Program-made: the position numbers and the translations under genes
Notes under the pieces: generated by a model
What the model saw: only the letters and a program-made list of their open reading frames with translations
Database searches by the model: none
What the model was told of the DNA's origin: nothing
Shown: piece by piece, positions 49,471-62,745 of the stretch
Layout: each line of letters begins with the position of its first letter
Position numbering within the stretch: the stretch's first letter is position 1
Assembly: GCF_040954835.1 (NCBI RefSeq)
Contig: NC_090704.1
Span: forward strand, 13,103,501-13,167,500
Direction: 5' to 3'
Length of the DNA: 64,000 nt
Source: Lepisosteus oculatus
Taxonomy: Eukaryota; Chordata; Actinopteri; Semionotiformes; Lepisosteidae

Positions 49471-52400
49471 ATCGACATTAGCTGGTTCCCAAATGATTTA
49501 CCGTATGAACAATGTCTGTGTGTCACACCTTTTACTGTGGAGAAACTGTTCAACAACAGCTTATAAACTCTTGACAGAATGCAACCTTGGCAATTTGAGG
49601 TCTCATTCTACAGCAGGCTTGTCCACCAAGAAGTCACTGATATATTCCAGATATTATATCATATTCAGTATCTATTATTATCTATTATATCATATTCGTG
49701 TCTGTGTGCAGAAATGCACATCTTTTATGTAATTTTAACAATACAGAGTTTATTTTCTTTCTAATTGACACACTAAACATAGAAGATATATATATATAGT
49801 ATATGTTGAGTTTTATGCGATCTTCTATATTTAGTGACAATTAGAGATAAACGAAAATCAGACAGACCACTATCGAAATAGATAAAGCAAGATGGAGAGA
49901 GGAGAGATTAAGATTTTAGACTACAATACTACTTGGTAAAACAGTCATAAAAATAACATCAGTTTGACTTAAATGTATTTGTATTACAAAAATCACATTT
50001 GACTTTTCCCTCTGGCCTGAAGATTATACCAGATTAAGGCCTGCAGGGTACTAAATATTTATATTTCCCACAGTCTCCTTCACTTGAGGCTATCACAAAT
50101 AAGATCATCTTACATTTATTGGAAACTTCCAACACAGCTCAAAATCTAGCCTAAGACTAAACAACAGAGACTAGGAATCATATATCAAATTAATGTGTTA
50201 CAGTTACAAAACAGGCCTAAAGATCTTTTACATAAGTCATCTCTAACTTAATACTTTCTTAGTTATAATGAACTTTTTACTGTTTATGATAACTTAGAAT
50301 ACTTAACATTTATTGATAAGTGATTATCACAATAATCATTACTTCAGACAGGCATAAACAGCAAAAGTACAGTATATACATATTAGCATATGCAGTAAAA
50401 TTACATTGATTAAGGCCCTGGAAATAGAGACACAAACTGATTACAAACTATGTATTACCATCAACAAAACATAGTGAAGAGTTAGTAAGTCTAAAGGCTA
50501 AGAACTCTCAAAAGAATAATAAAAGTTCCAAAATGGTTTAGCATAACAATTCACTTTTTGAAAAATATACAGTACAGTACCTCTTATCTCTCCTTCTCAA
50601 GCCGTTTTCACTTCATTCACAGATACAGTACTAGTCTAGTCTAGATATCACTGGAAAATCTGAAGTAATTACTATACATTATTTTGTTGACCCCTCTCAG
50701 GATTGTGAAGATTTCAATCAAATTTCCCTGAAACATTCTCCATTCTGAGATTTCTTGGAACGTTCAACAAGAAATTTGAAGATTTAGAATGCTGTTTTTT
50801 TATTAAACTACTTGAAACAGCTTCATGACAAACTTTAACTTGTTCAGCACTTTTATTTGAAAGATGAATAAACAGAAGCTACTTTCTGATGCCATATTTT
50901 TAACACCAAATACTGTATATGGTAACAGTAAAGACCTTTCTCTACATATATCTACATTTAAAATGAAAAGCAGTTCACTTTCCCCTTTATTCTCACGTTG
51001 ATTTATTATAGAAAATCACATTCAGATTATATAAATTCAGTGTTATTTGTTGATTTTTTAACAGTAAGTGGGAGCCAAGCATATCACTGCTAACAGCTGT
51101 GACCCCTGTTAAAAAAGGAATGGTTAAAATGCTGATAAAATGTCATTGCCAAGCAAAGAACAACATATTTTGAATAAATTGCTTAGATACAACTGAAATA
51201 GGAAATTTTAATGGGCTTTAATTATGTTTGCTTTTTTCACCATTCAACTAAACCGCGAGTTCCACAGCAACCCTGAATTGAAAGATGTGGTTAGAAAATG
51301 GATGGACCAATGGTATGGTCGATATACTTTTTCTAACAACAGCAACAACAAGAACAACAACAATAATAATAATTGATTCTGTTATTCTTAGCAATAAAAT
51401 CAGATAATGTCCTGTTATTTTGAAAGAAAGCTAATAAGTACATATAATTTGGTCTTGTGTTATTAAAACATTCATTTTAGAAAACTATTTGTACATATTC
51501 ATATATAACTAGACATTATGTAAGAAATTCAAGATTCTGTGGGAAAGACTATACTATATCACCTTTATACTGTATATCTGACTTAAGTCAGCTTCACAGT
51601 TGATAGTGGTTATGACCATTGTACCATAGATGTTGAATACTGTTTTCAACAACACACTGTAAGTCCAGCATACACATTTGACCAAGTTTTCTACTTCTTT
51701 TTAATAAAGTGTATTACAAAATTTTCAGTATCACAGATACTGCAAACTTTAATTTAGAAATTATTTATACAGTTAGTGAAGGAGACTGTTAATAAGCTAA
51801 CTGAGACAAAAACATAACTGTTATAAGCAAGAGTCAGATCATTCTCAATTAAACATGTTTCTTTAAAGGATGTTTGTTTTAACAACTTGTTTGTTATACA
51901 TACAGTATATGCAGTATAATTTCCAATTCTAAAGCTAAAAGTTCTGTTTCATTTTAAAATGCAGACACACCACCCTTGTTTCCTGCAGCCAGCCAATGAT
52001 GCAATCTAGTAAAAGGATTAGCATCTTGTAAACTGAGTCATAAATTAATAAGTTTTAAATTATATTAACTGTAACTGTCATTAAGACATTTTAGGTATTT
52101 CTCTTTTTTTGGCTTTTGCATTACCAGATTCCATTCTGGCCTATTTAGTTTGCTTCCTCAACTATTCTCGCTAAAAAGAATCATTTAGTGAGTCATTTAC
52201 AATGAAAAACAAACTTTCTGGAAGTTAAATTTAAAACTGTGATACAGTCAAGATTACAATGCAAATTATTTTAATTTGTGTATAGTAAGGTTTTTAATAT
52301 AGTCAACTCCGGAAAAATTCCTACAACAACTGCCAGTAATCAAGTCAATTTAAATTAATTTAAAATACACAACATTTTTGTTTGGTTTGGTTTGGTAAAC

Positions 52401-55400
52401 ATTTATAATTTTCAGTTCCTATACCTTAATAAAGGTAGATTTTCACAGAATGGAGACAAAAAGTCAACAAAATCCAAATAAAATATAATGGAACTTTTTT
52501 AAATTCTGAAAACATATCTTTCCTCTTTGAAAACTATTTCAATAAGTTATTTTTACTTTATGAGCAGATAAATAAAAACAGTACGTGTTCTCAACTGGTA
52601 TGTTTAAAAAAGTGAAATTGTCTGCTGATGAGGTAAAGTGTTCCAATATGGGAGCTAATGTGAAGTGCAAAACAATAATAAGGTTGCTTAAGAGAGAACA
52701 CTTTATCTGGAACACATGGTTTCCAAGCGACTATAAAGGTTTTCACAGATAATTACTCCTCAAAAGACTACAAACAGATTGCATTCCTTTGGGCTTCTAT
52801 GTCTTTTTTATTGTGAGGTAATGTTTTTTTAATGTTGCAGACAACTATACATTTATTAGGTGTTAAGCATCATTTAGCGATTTATTTTTGGAATCCAGCA
52901 GAATTCTTCAAAACTCAATAACCATGACACTTTGCTTCAAAACTATTATAAGAAAAAACATAAAAATTAAAAAAATAAGTGAAAATGTTGTCCGCTGTGC
53001 TACAATAATGCACTCTAATGATTAATGATAGAATTTTTAAATAAGAAAATAAGAATGCATGTCAACACTTACTGTACCATATGTGGAGGGTTAGAGAAAT
53101 TAACTCACTATAAAAATAGTTTTTAAGATGTTTAGGTCCCTGTTACTAACCAAAAATGTATAGTAACTTCACATATCCTAGTTTAAAGAAAATATTGGTA
53201 TATTAGACTACATAAGAAATTGACCAAGTAAAAGGTTTTATCATTTTTTTCTTTGCCAGTAAACAATTATTTTTTCTTAGTGAAAAAAATTGTTTAAAGT
53301 TTTTGAGGGTGATTGTGCTTATACAGTAAGTATTAATCAAATGTGTGTTCACAGTACCACAAATAATGGTAATGTGATGTTAATGACCTGAAATAATTAA
53401 TTTTAATTTGTTTGTGTATATCAATAATTTCCATGTTGCTTAGCACACTGTGTTGATAAAAAGTGGAAAGGTCTCATCTCCATGTGTTGAAGAGGAGTAT
53501 GAATTTTTCTAAAACTTTCCAAAACATTCTCCTAATGTGTAAGTGTTCACATTTATGCTTCAATTAAAATGGATGAGGAGTTATTCAGCTTTTTTAGAAA
53601 AATCAGATTATTACTTGCAATAGTATTGTACTGTACGTGCTCCAAGACAACAGAAATTCTCTTGTTTTTCAGCCCTAATTTTTCAAATATTTATTATCAT
53701 TACCTATTGTTGTGGTATAGCCATATATATGTAGCATTCTTTGCCCATTACTATGATTAAGTTTTTGTTCCTTTTCTGTAGAAGAGGAAATCATAAACTG
53801 TTGAAAGATTGTTCCGTAAAATAAAAGCAACAGTGGCATCAAGCCAAAAGCTTTGATTAGAGCAGTTAGGGATCATTGACAGGTTTTGTGTTATGTAGCT
53901 AAATTACAATGGCTTGTCCCTTTCCTGTTTGGCAAAAATATCCTGATATGCTGCCATCTCTTTTTATACCCATGAGGAAAGGGTAATTACATGAAAGACC
54001 AGTACTTATTACATATTAATGGTATTACAATGTGCAAATCATAGTGTAACTGCAACATAGAGATATAGATTATGATAATGCCTAAATGTCACCTTTCAAA
54101 ATAATAAACACAAGTTCCTTCCAAAAGTTTAACATTTAAAATAAAACAGTTACAAGTTATCAGAATAAATAACAAAACTCTGTGGTACATATTGTATATA
54201 CTCATTATATACATAACAAAGATAATTATACTATGAAATTTAACAATAATTAAGATGTTTAGGAGCATTATATGATATACATAATGATAAATCATACAAT
54301 GGAAGCTGTGAAAAGTCATTTCTCATTGGACTAATATCCACCAAATATTTACACAGCTGCCCACCAAACAAATGAGTACTTTTGGGTATGTACTGTAATA
54401 AGGTGGCATAAGGTGAAATAATTTGCAAATAGGAATTAAATAACACTAACGGACTCTGTTAATTTAATATTGAAACCAGCATGCTTTTATGATGTCTACA
54501 TTTATTCACATTAATTAAACACAAATTAAACATGAACAGATGAGTTTAGTCATAGTGACTTTATGATAAGAAATGAACACATTATTAGGTAGCCTACAGT
54601 TTAGCCTCTCAGTTTAGTTATTTACTGTACTGTATATCTATAGACATCTATTGTATATACAGTATTAATTATAATTTTGACTTGATCAGATATATATTAT
54701 CTGATAACAGATATTATATCAGTTATAATTTTCTGTAACTGTTGACATGTATTGTAAATTTGAATGTTTTAGCTTCTACATTTACACCAATATACAACAA
54801 CAATTTTAGAAGTATCTACTGTATGTTTTACTTTTCACTTCAGTGGTGAAACATAGATCAAAGGAGATATTTTGTTTTTAAGAGGAACTGCATTAAAGAC
54901 TGAAAAACAAAGTCACTTCTTTAGCAAAATAACTGTAAGGTTGTGGAGCATGTTATTGAGACATGTCACTGAAACAATTTCCAGGGTCTGCTTAAAAAGA
55001 GCTGGATAGCAGACTCAGATCAATTATGTCTTAGCAACCAAGTACAACGGTCCAATCCTGAAAACTTTCTCATGTTCTGTTCTTATTTTTATTCACCTTA
55101 CAAAATTCAATCCCACCATTCTCTCATCTTGTACTACTTAAACATCTTTTATTTTGGTGTACCACACTCCTAGGACCTAACAAAAACAAAATGAAAAAGT
55201 GACTTTGCCCTTAGTCCTTATAGAACACATTGTCATGTAATAATTGCTTGAATCTTGAACCATTTTAAACCGTGCTTTCAGCATGCAATTTACTGAGTTA
55301 TTTTATTTTATTTACATTATGTAAGCCATCACCGGGTTTCTTAAGTAAACATCTTTTCACAATACATTTAAGTTTAGTCTGCTGTTGGTGCTTTGCATGA

Positions 55401-57382
55401 AGCTCTTTCTATTAATACTGCATCTGCATTCTGTCTTCCGAGCTTAAATGTTTTATGATTGCACAAAAGCTCCAATAAAATCAAAAGGCTTTTCAATGCA
55501 ATGTTTTCAATTTACGGTACAGTACTGTACAGTACAGAAATGTAAAAACAGAACAAAAGGAATAGGCTGTTTCTCTTGTAGGTAGTTTGCTTTTTTTTTT
55601 CTTTATCTACAGTAGCTGTTCCGGGATTGTTTTCGATGAATGGGAGGTATCAAAATGACATTCCAAAATGAAAGGTTTTGACTCAACATTTGTTTCCTAA
55701 TAATAAACACTTCAACATGAGAGATGAGCCAATATACATTATATACTGTATCTATATTTTATACTTTATATTTTCTTTTCCTAAAATGAATGTGCCGTGG
55801 TTTACCCAAAATATTTTATGTTAAGTTTTGGTTGGAATAGTTTGTGCTTTAAATGTGAAAAACCAATCCACATTTCATCCAATGTGATTAAAAGATACTC
55901 ACACCTGGAGCAACTGTGTAGAAATGCAGAAATTCTAGAGGTTCAGTACATGTGTTACTGTTTAAACCTAAATGAGTTGTACTTTGGCATGATGAAAAAC
56001 TACTTCCGGTTATCTGCAGTACTCCTCAAAAGCCCAGGAAATAGAAAATATCCAGGAAATGTGCAGTTGTTTTGGTGAGGACATACTGTAGTTTGTAAAG
56101 AATTCTGAGTTATCTCATACCACATATTGTTTTAAGACAGAAACAGAGTAGGAAGCATTACACACAATTCCTGAATGTACTGTATAAAAACGATCTTGCA
56201 TTAAACGTTTGTGAAAAAAACATTCCATACAACATAATAAGACTTGTTACTGTATATGTAATAACTACACTCTGATTGGGTTAACAATATTTTAGTAATA
56301 GTATAATTGATGTACAATAATACCTGCGCTATTCTGGAGAAATACATGGCCAAAGTCCAGTATTTCTTCAAAATATTAAAAAATATCTTTCTCATCAGAC
56401 TGCAGACCACCTTGCTCAGAAAAAATATTGAATATATTTATTTATTGTTAAATATGCTTGTGCAAAGCAACAAACTTGGAATCTTTTTTTTTTTACTTTT
56501 GATCAGACACAAACGTGATAGTTTTTGTTTGAGTTATTTAACAACAGTGACAGACAAGAACAAGAGAGAAGGACAAGATGAGGGAACTAGCATTATGGAA
56601 AGCAAAGATAACAAAAGATTGTTCCTGCTGATTAGGCCTCACATTCTGCTCTCTTGTAATCCAATCTTACCACAGCATATTGCTCTCAAATATTGTGTAC
56701 AATCCTTCATGTAATTTACTTTGTGTGATTCTTTTGAATCTTCTTATTTTAACAAAAGTCATTTTAAATGCAACTTCACAATGATTATGCATTTTAAACA
56801 TTGTAACCAAAGTCAAAGAAGTGTGCCGACACTTTAACCACTTGTTAATAAAATAAATTATAATCATGAATTAAACATTTTAAGTAATTTAACTATAGAT
56901 AAAGCAATCATCTTCTATGGTGTTTGTGCAAGACAAATTTCAAACATTAGACAACATAGTGATTACAAACTGTGGTTATTACAAAAAGATTACTGCTATT
57001 GTTCGAGACATTGAATATGATATAAAATGTTTATAAAATCTTTTTTCAATCAGTTTTACTGTAAGTGCCTAGTAATTTATTTTCCCTTATGCTTCAAACA
57101 TACAGAGAAACTGTCATCAAAGCTTTTTTGTCCAGCCACTAGTTCCTTTTCTCGGAATCACTTACGTAATAAAGATCATGGTTTAATGAGGATAACGAAA
57201 CTGAACTCTATGTCATGACATTCTACATGCGCCCACTTAGAAGCACATGGGAAACTCATGCTCTTAGGTATCACTGCTCATTTCAAGCAGCCCTATCTAA
57301 TTTGTGCCCCTGTCTCTAAGTGAAACTAAAAACAAGTAAACTGTCTTCTTTTGTACTTATCCATGTTTAGTGCATTTGTATT
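49471..57382. other. Long intergenic stretch, no gene seen
   Basis: Nearly 8 kb of AT-rich sequence without a supported gene. It includes a SINE 3' remnant at 51250-51306 and an AAC/AAT microsatellite at about 51340-51375. Palindromic TACAGTACTGTA clusters occur, for example near 55517. Confidence 0.45.
51250..51306 (+). mobile_element. V-SINE-like 3' end remnant
   Basis: CCGCGAGTTCCACAGCAACC, CCTGAATTG and AGAAAATGGATGGA match the terminal block of the SINEs at 14531 and 31575. Confidence 0.55.
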
Positions 57383-57384
57383 TA

Positions 57385-58480
57385 CAGTCACCTCACAAAT
57401 TATTGGCACCCTTAATAAAAAGCAAAAAAAGCTGTATAATACAAACAGCACAGTAATGAGCTACAGTATAGTGTAATTTTACAACATGTGGAGTAAACTG
57501 TATGTTACTTTATTAATGATTATTCAATAGAATCAACCACACATTTCACAAATTATAAACTTATTTCCAAAGAAATTAAGTGCCCCAATTATTGGCACCC
57601 CTGTTTTTGTATGTTGTGCACCCTCTCCTTGAAAGGATAACAGCACTGAACCTTTTTCTATAATGTTTTATAAGACTGGAGAACACATTGGGAGGGATAT
57701 TATACCATCACTCCATACAGAATCTTTCCAGATCTTTGATAGCCTTCAGGCTGCACTTATTGACTGCCCTCTTCATTAAAACACCACAGGTTCTCAATGG
57801 AGTTTAAGTGTGGATACTGAAATGGTAATTGCAAAATGTTTATATCAATTAAATGATGTTGAATTAACCATTTCTTTGTTGATTGGGATGTTTGCTTTGG
57901 GTCACTGTGTTGCCAGAATATCCACTTCAGCCAAGTTTTCGACACAAAATATCCTGGTAAGTAGTAGAGTTCATGATGCCAATGAGCTTAACAAAGGCCC
58001 TGGGATCAGTGGAAGCAAAACTACCCCATAACATGAAAGATCCACCACTATATGTTACAGTATGTATGATGTTCCTTTTCTGCATAAGCAGCTTTCTTTC
58101 AGGACCAAAGAAGTGTGCATGGTCAATATACTTTTGTCTCATCTGACCACAACACTCAGTTACAATCCAAGTGACAATGCCCCTCAGCAAACTCCAAGCA
58201 CTTATGTTTGGCAGTAGCTCTCAGTAAAGGTTCATTTCTGGAATCTTTTCCAAATATCCTGTTAGCAAGGAGGTGGTATTTAATTGTAGGTTTGGAGACT
58301 TGGTGACCCCCAAGGTGCAACCAGGTTTTGTAATTCTCCAGCTGTTGTTCTTGGATTATTTGTGTCTCACAAACCATTGTCCTTACTGTGCATGGGGACA
58401 AGATACTGTACACTTTGATCCATTACGAGACATATTTATCACTGTTCCAGTGGTTTTAAACTTCTTAATTATTAACCCAT
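57385..58480 (-). mobile_element. Tc1-like DNA transposon, inactive, IR/DR-type left end
   Basis: The left end CAGTCACCTCACAAATTATT is preceded by TA (57383-57384). The block AATTATTGGCACCC occurs at 57398 and again at 57587, in the same orientation about 190 bp apart, as in IR/DR-type Tc1 elements. On the minus strand the transposase is readable in broken frames: KKFKTTGTV (about 58470), GCTLGVTKSP, the DDE-domain stretch SGGSFMLWGSFASTDPRAF (about 58030), WQHSDPKQTSQSTKKWL (about 57900) and HLNSIENLW (57790), the last carrying the third acidic residue. Frameshifts and stops occur and a matching right terminal repeat is not seen, so the copy is dead and truncated at its 5' end. Confidence 0.88.
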
Positions 58481-59772
58481 TATTGGTCAGTGGTATATTT
58501 AGTTATTCTTATTTGTACAAACAGTAGTACATCTTAGTAAACAGGTAATACACAAAGAGTTCAGTAAATATTTTAGAAAAAAAGTCCTAAGTTTGTTATT
58601 AATAGAAAACTAAATTAGAAAAGGAATGAACAATTTTATAAACGTATGGAGGTATGAAAGTAAGGAAAATTAAATTACTGAGCTCCTGATGTAATTACTT
58701 TATTAGGACATATTATCGTTTATACTTACATTCCAGAATTGTTTTATTAGAATTCCGATATATATATATGGTGTGTTTCCACTTCTATTAAACAACAGAT
58801 GGTATTTCTCCCCTGAGAAGAGCTTGCGTACATCAACATCACAGTCTAAAGATGTACAGATGTTACACTTAGTATGTGCTGACTGTGATGATGACAACTC
58901 ATACAGATTATAGACACATATTGCACCCTAAGACTTTCTCCGTTTATATTGTATTATATATAACTTTGTGTACGCTTCCAAATATTCTGTTTCCGAACAT
59001 TTCCTTAGTGTGTCAGAAGACAGATTCTGAAATGCAAACAGATGTGCTTTCTCTGTATAAAGATACCGCAAATAAAGTATGTCCTCTTTACCACTCATTC
59101 CAAAACAGTATTTGTGTTAGCGCACCATTCATTATAATGTACGTTTTAAGCCTAAACAAAGGACCACCTCTTTTTCAAACTGTGCTGTGCAACCTATGAT
59201 AACAATTTATTTATTTTCCACTTTACCTTCCAATCTGTCAGCTAGGTGCTGGAGTCAGAGGCATTACCCACTGATATAAATCCACAATAAATACCTTTAT
59301 TATAAATAAATACTGGGTTTACAATTGTATCTATCATCATTGCTATCATTGCTATGATGATCAGCAAGACACAGGCAACATTATGTTTCAAGTATACAAA
59401 TACAGTAAAAGACTATATACTATATTAAGCCTTAACAATGTCTGGTTTAAGTGCACTTGAACATATGTTACACATAAAGAAACACATGTAATACAGAACT
59501 ATTAGGTTCTTCAATCCAAACGTGGTCAATTTCTATACTCTCTTAAAGGTATGTGAAAAAAAATAAAAACAAAAAAGAACTGCAAGTGTAAATGGTTTGG
59601 AAGTTCATTAGTTACAGGGGTCAAAGAACAAATGACTAGAGTAAGAGTGGTCTCTAATGTTGAAACAGTGTTGGAAAGCATCTGCGATGATGTCAGTGAT
59701 CTGACGCTTGCAGACCTAATCTTTCCTAAGTATGTATGTGTTCCTTTGTCTGTAATTAAATGAGTCAATATG
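58481..59772. other. Upstream region of rgs5, no gene seen
   Basis: No coding exon recognised. The frames at 58876-59199 (plus) and 59526-59768 (minus) lack splice context or family signatures. Confidence 0.4.
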
Positions 59773-59817
59773 ATTGGCTGAGGCCCTGGCCTTGGGCCAG
59801 CAAGCTAGCTGTATAAA
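59773..59817 (+). promoter_or_regulatory. rgs5 core promoter (inverted CCAAT and TATA)
   Basis: ATTGG (59773-59777) lies 39 bp before TATAAA (59812-59817), and the rgs5 ATG follows 105 bp after the TATA start. The geometry nearly equals that of rgs16 although the intervening sequence differs. The transcription start would be expected near 59842. Confidence 0.65.
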
Positions 59818-59916
59818 ACTCAAGTGCTGAAAGACAACAGCAAAAAAGAAAAGGCTGTTCTAGGAGTAATAGTTGTGGACAGACCTTGTAACTACCAAAG
59901 GTGAAAACTTAAGAAA

Positions 59917-62462
59917 ATGTGTAAAGGATTAGCAGCCTTGCCCCAAACATGTCTGGAGAGGTGAGAAATAAATTAACTTTTTTTACTGTTTTTTTTTTTA
60001 ATATAATTTCACTTGTGATTACTTGTCTATGCACAAATGTCTTACTTATATTATAAAACACTACCCAGGACATCACAATAAAAGTTAGCATCAATATTAA
60101 ATGTACATTTATTTATCTTTCTCTATATTTTTTCTTCTTTCATTGATAGGGATGTTGTTTATCATAGACTGAGATTCAGTGAATACTTTCTCTTTCTAAA
60201 CTATAAATTGTGCACATCCATGGCAATATGGATAAAAATGGCAAATCTAGAAATAGATTAATCCATAACCATACTTCTGGGAACTTGTGCATAGAACAAC
60301 TAGCAATTCAATAAGAAAATAATAGTTGTCAAATATATATTTTGTCTTGTAATCTTGGATAAACCTAATGATGTTCATTACTATTGTTTCTAATCTGCTT
60401 TGCATAAATAACAAAATTAAATGGAATATTCTCAGCAACAAAAAATTTAACTGTGTATTTTGAAGTACTGTACATCTTGTATCACTCATTATTCTCATTC
60501 ACCTTTTACCAGAATGAGAGTGAAATAAGCAGAAGGGAGATGTACACTTATCTTTCCATAAATGGACAATAAAATATGATTTTGTTTTTAATATTTAATG
60601 TCACATACAATTTAACATGGCTTCTTTTTATGCAAATGTGCATTTTGAGAAATGATTTATGTTTGGTTGGAATGTTTTTGTAACTTCAATGGATCAAAAG
60701 TATTCATCTGCTTTGACTAAAACTAAGGTGATTGAACATAGAACTGATAATATTAATATACTGTACCTGTGTTCAGTAAAATCTCAAAAACCTATCAAAA
60801 ACCTATGTGTAACTCAGATGTTTAGAGAGGTGACATTATGTTTCAACGTTTTCAGGCCTTATTTACATGTACAGCACATAGCACTTTTAAAAAATTGCTT
60901 TTTCTCTAGACAGCTCTGTAAGTTTCATACAAAAGGATCATTGGCCTTTACTTGAAAATCTGTCTTCACTTTTTTTTTTGTTTTAAACCTCTCAGACAAC
61001 TGTTCATTAATATTATTTTTGCACTTCACCATGTTTCTCCTCATAACTCAACAACAAATGGTCCCTACAATGAAAGCCATACGGGTATACATTTGTCTTA
61101 AGCATACTGACAATGTAATGACAGTTTTTCTCTTATGTAATCACATCATTTATTCACACCTTTTGTTTCCATGTTATACCTGCTAAAGGCTTTGTAAGCC
61201 TGTTGCTTATTTTTTGTTGTCAGTTGCATTTCAGCTGTCATTCTTTGCATGGTGCATTTATAATTAATTCATCTCACAGAGGGCTAAAGCCCTATAGCAC
61301 AAATGCATCAAGCAGTACTGTATGTCATTAGGTCAGAAACCACCAGACAAGAAATTCAGTTAGAAGTGTATATATACAGTACTGGTATGGGACTCAATGG
61401 CACATCATCAATCTTTGTCTGCTTAAATCGCAAGATCCTTGCCAAAAAGCTATTTTTAATTCCGGTCATGATGACAAAAGCCCAAAAAATGCTATCTGAC
61501 ATATGAAAAAAGCAGCATATTACAGAAGTAGCAATCTGTAGTGTTAATCAATATGTTGCTGCTCAGTTAGATGTTTAAAAGACGAAAAGTACGTTGTTAG
61601 CATTTGATTTAAATTATAAATGATTTAAGATTTAAGAATGATTAAGAAATGTCTTTATTTGGGTTTTTATATACTTTTTATCTTTCTTTATCCTTTCAAA
61701 TACATCATTTCATAGTGTGAATTCCTTCCACCTCTCTGCTTTCCACAGATGTTGGCTGATATTTTGTTAACATTTTACATGCATGGCATTATGTTTTGTA
61801 TTGTACATATAAGGAAAAGGCCTACTGGATATTTTGCCTTTAAGAGGTCAATTCAATACTTTCCAGAAGAAGGTACCTAAGCAAAACATTTAAAGAAGTT
61901 GTCTATTCTAAATCTTAGAAAATTATATAAAAACCTATTTTTTACTTATTTAGTAGTAGTCTTGTTATAGTCTTATTAAACCAAATGTCATGACACTGTG
62001 TGTATAAGAACAATAATTCTGTTAAATTATGTACATTCTCCCAGTGTTTTTTATTTGAAAATTCTAAACCATGTTAGGCACTTTTTGTAATAATTCATTT
62101 ACAATTTAGATTACATTTCACCAATTCATATTCTGTCTCAAGACTGTGCCTTAATTCATTTTTGTTCCCAAAAAATTCCTTTAAGCACACTCACAGAAAA
62201 ATAATGTAGAGTATTTTAAAGCACTTGCAAACAAGGAAAGGACAAGCAAAAGTTATTAACTAAGTGTATTTCAAAGCTTCTATTACACTTAAAATATGTT
62301 TTCTTGCAATAAAAGTAAATAATGTAAATAATGTAAATCTTTTTTAAGGGCTAAGGAGATCAAGATTAAATTGGGAACTCTGCTTCAAAAGCCAGAGAAT
62401 GCTATTGACCTTATTATCCCCTACCCGGAAAAGCCAGAGAAGAAGCCGGATAAGCCTCAAAA
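59917..62462 (+). CDS. rgs5: Regulator of G-protein signalling 5, first two coding exons (gene continues beyond window)
   Basis: Exon 1 is 59917-59960 ([15 protein letters not shown], 44 nt, the same length and phase as rgs16 exon 1). Exon 2 is 62349-62462 ([17 protein letters not shown], then [18 protein letters not shown]). Both are GT-AG bounded (donors GTGAGA and GTAAGT). Together they give 52 residues, nearly identical in plan to human RGS5 (MCKGLAALP start, [22 protein letters not shown]). Cys-2 and Cys-12 are the lipid-anchor positions, and Cys-2 is the known oxygen-sensing N-degron residue of RGS4/5/16. The RGS-box exons are not in the window. A TATA promoter lies at 59812. Intron 2 contains a family A repeat and a Tc1-like fragment. 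Confidence 0.93.
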
Positions 62463-62614
62463 GTAAGTCATTAAGATGTGTAATGTTTTTAGAAAAAATC
62501 AAATAAAGAGTGTTTAAGTAAAAAGGATTAGGTTGTACAGAAATACCATGGCAGCCACAGGCAATGTGTATCATCTATGGGAGTTTATTATTTCCATTTA
62601 AAAATAGAGTGAAT

Positions 62615-62745
62615 GTTTTTCAAGTACGATGATGTATCTGCATGTATCGGTTGCAAAGGAATAAGTAAAGGTTGATTCCATGCTGGAAAAAATAAGGGAG
62701 GAGCTCAACATTTCAGCTGTTGAGCCTTCTGAAGGTGTGACCTGG
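62615..62745 (+). repeat. Family A repeat copy in rgs5 intron
   Basis: TGATGTATCTGCATGTATCG (head), GCAAAGGAATAAGTAAAGG, TTCCATGCTGGAAAAAATAA and CAACATTTCAGCTGTTGAGC with CCTTCTGAAGGTGTGAC follow the family order. It is diverged and has no clear target duplication. Confidence 0.7.

Noticed and set aside
36130-59772. A hidden rgs4 gene between rgs16 and rgs5
   Set aside because: No segment with the SEEN, EKDSY or MCKGLAGLP motifs was seen in this stretch.
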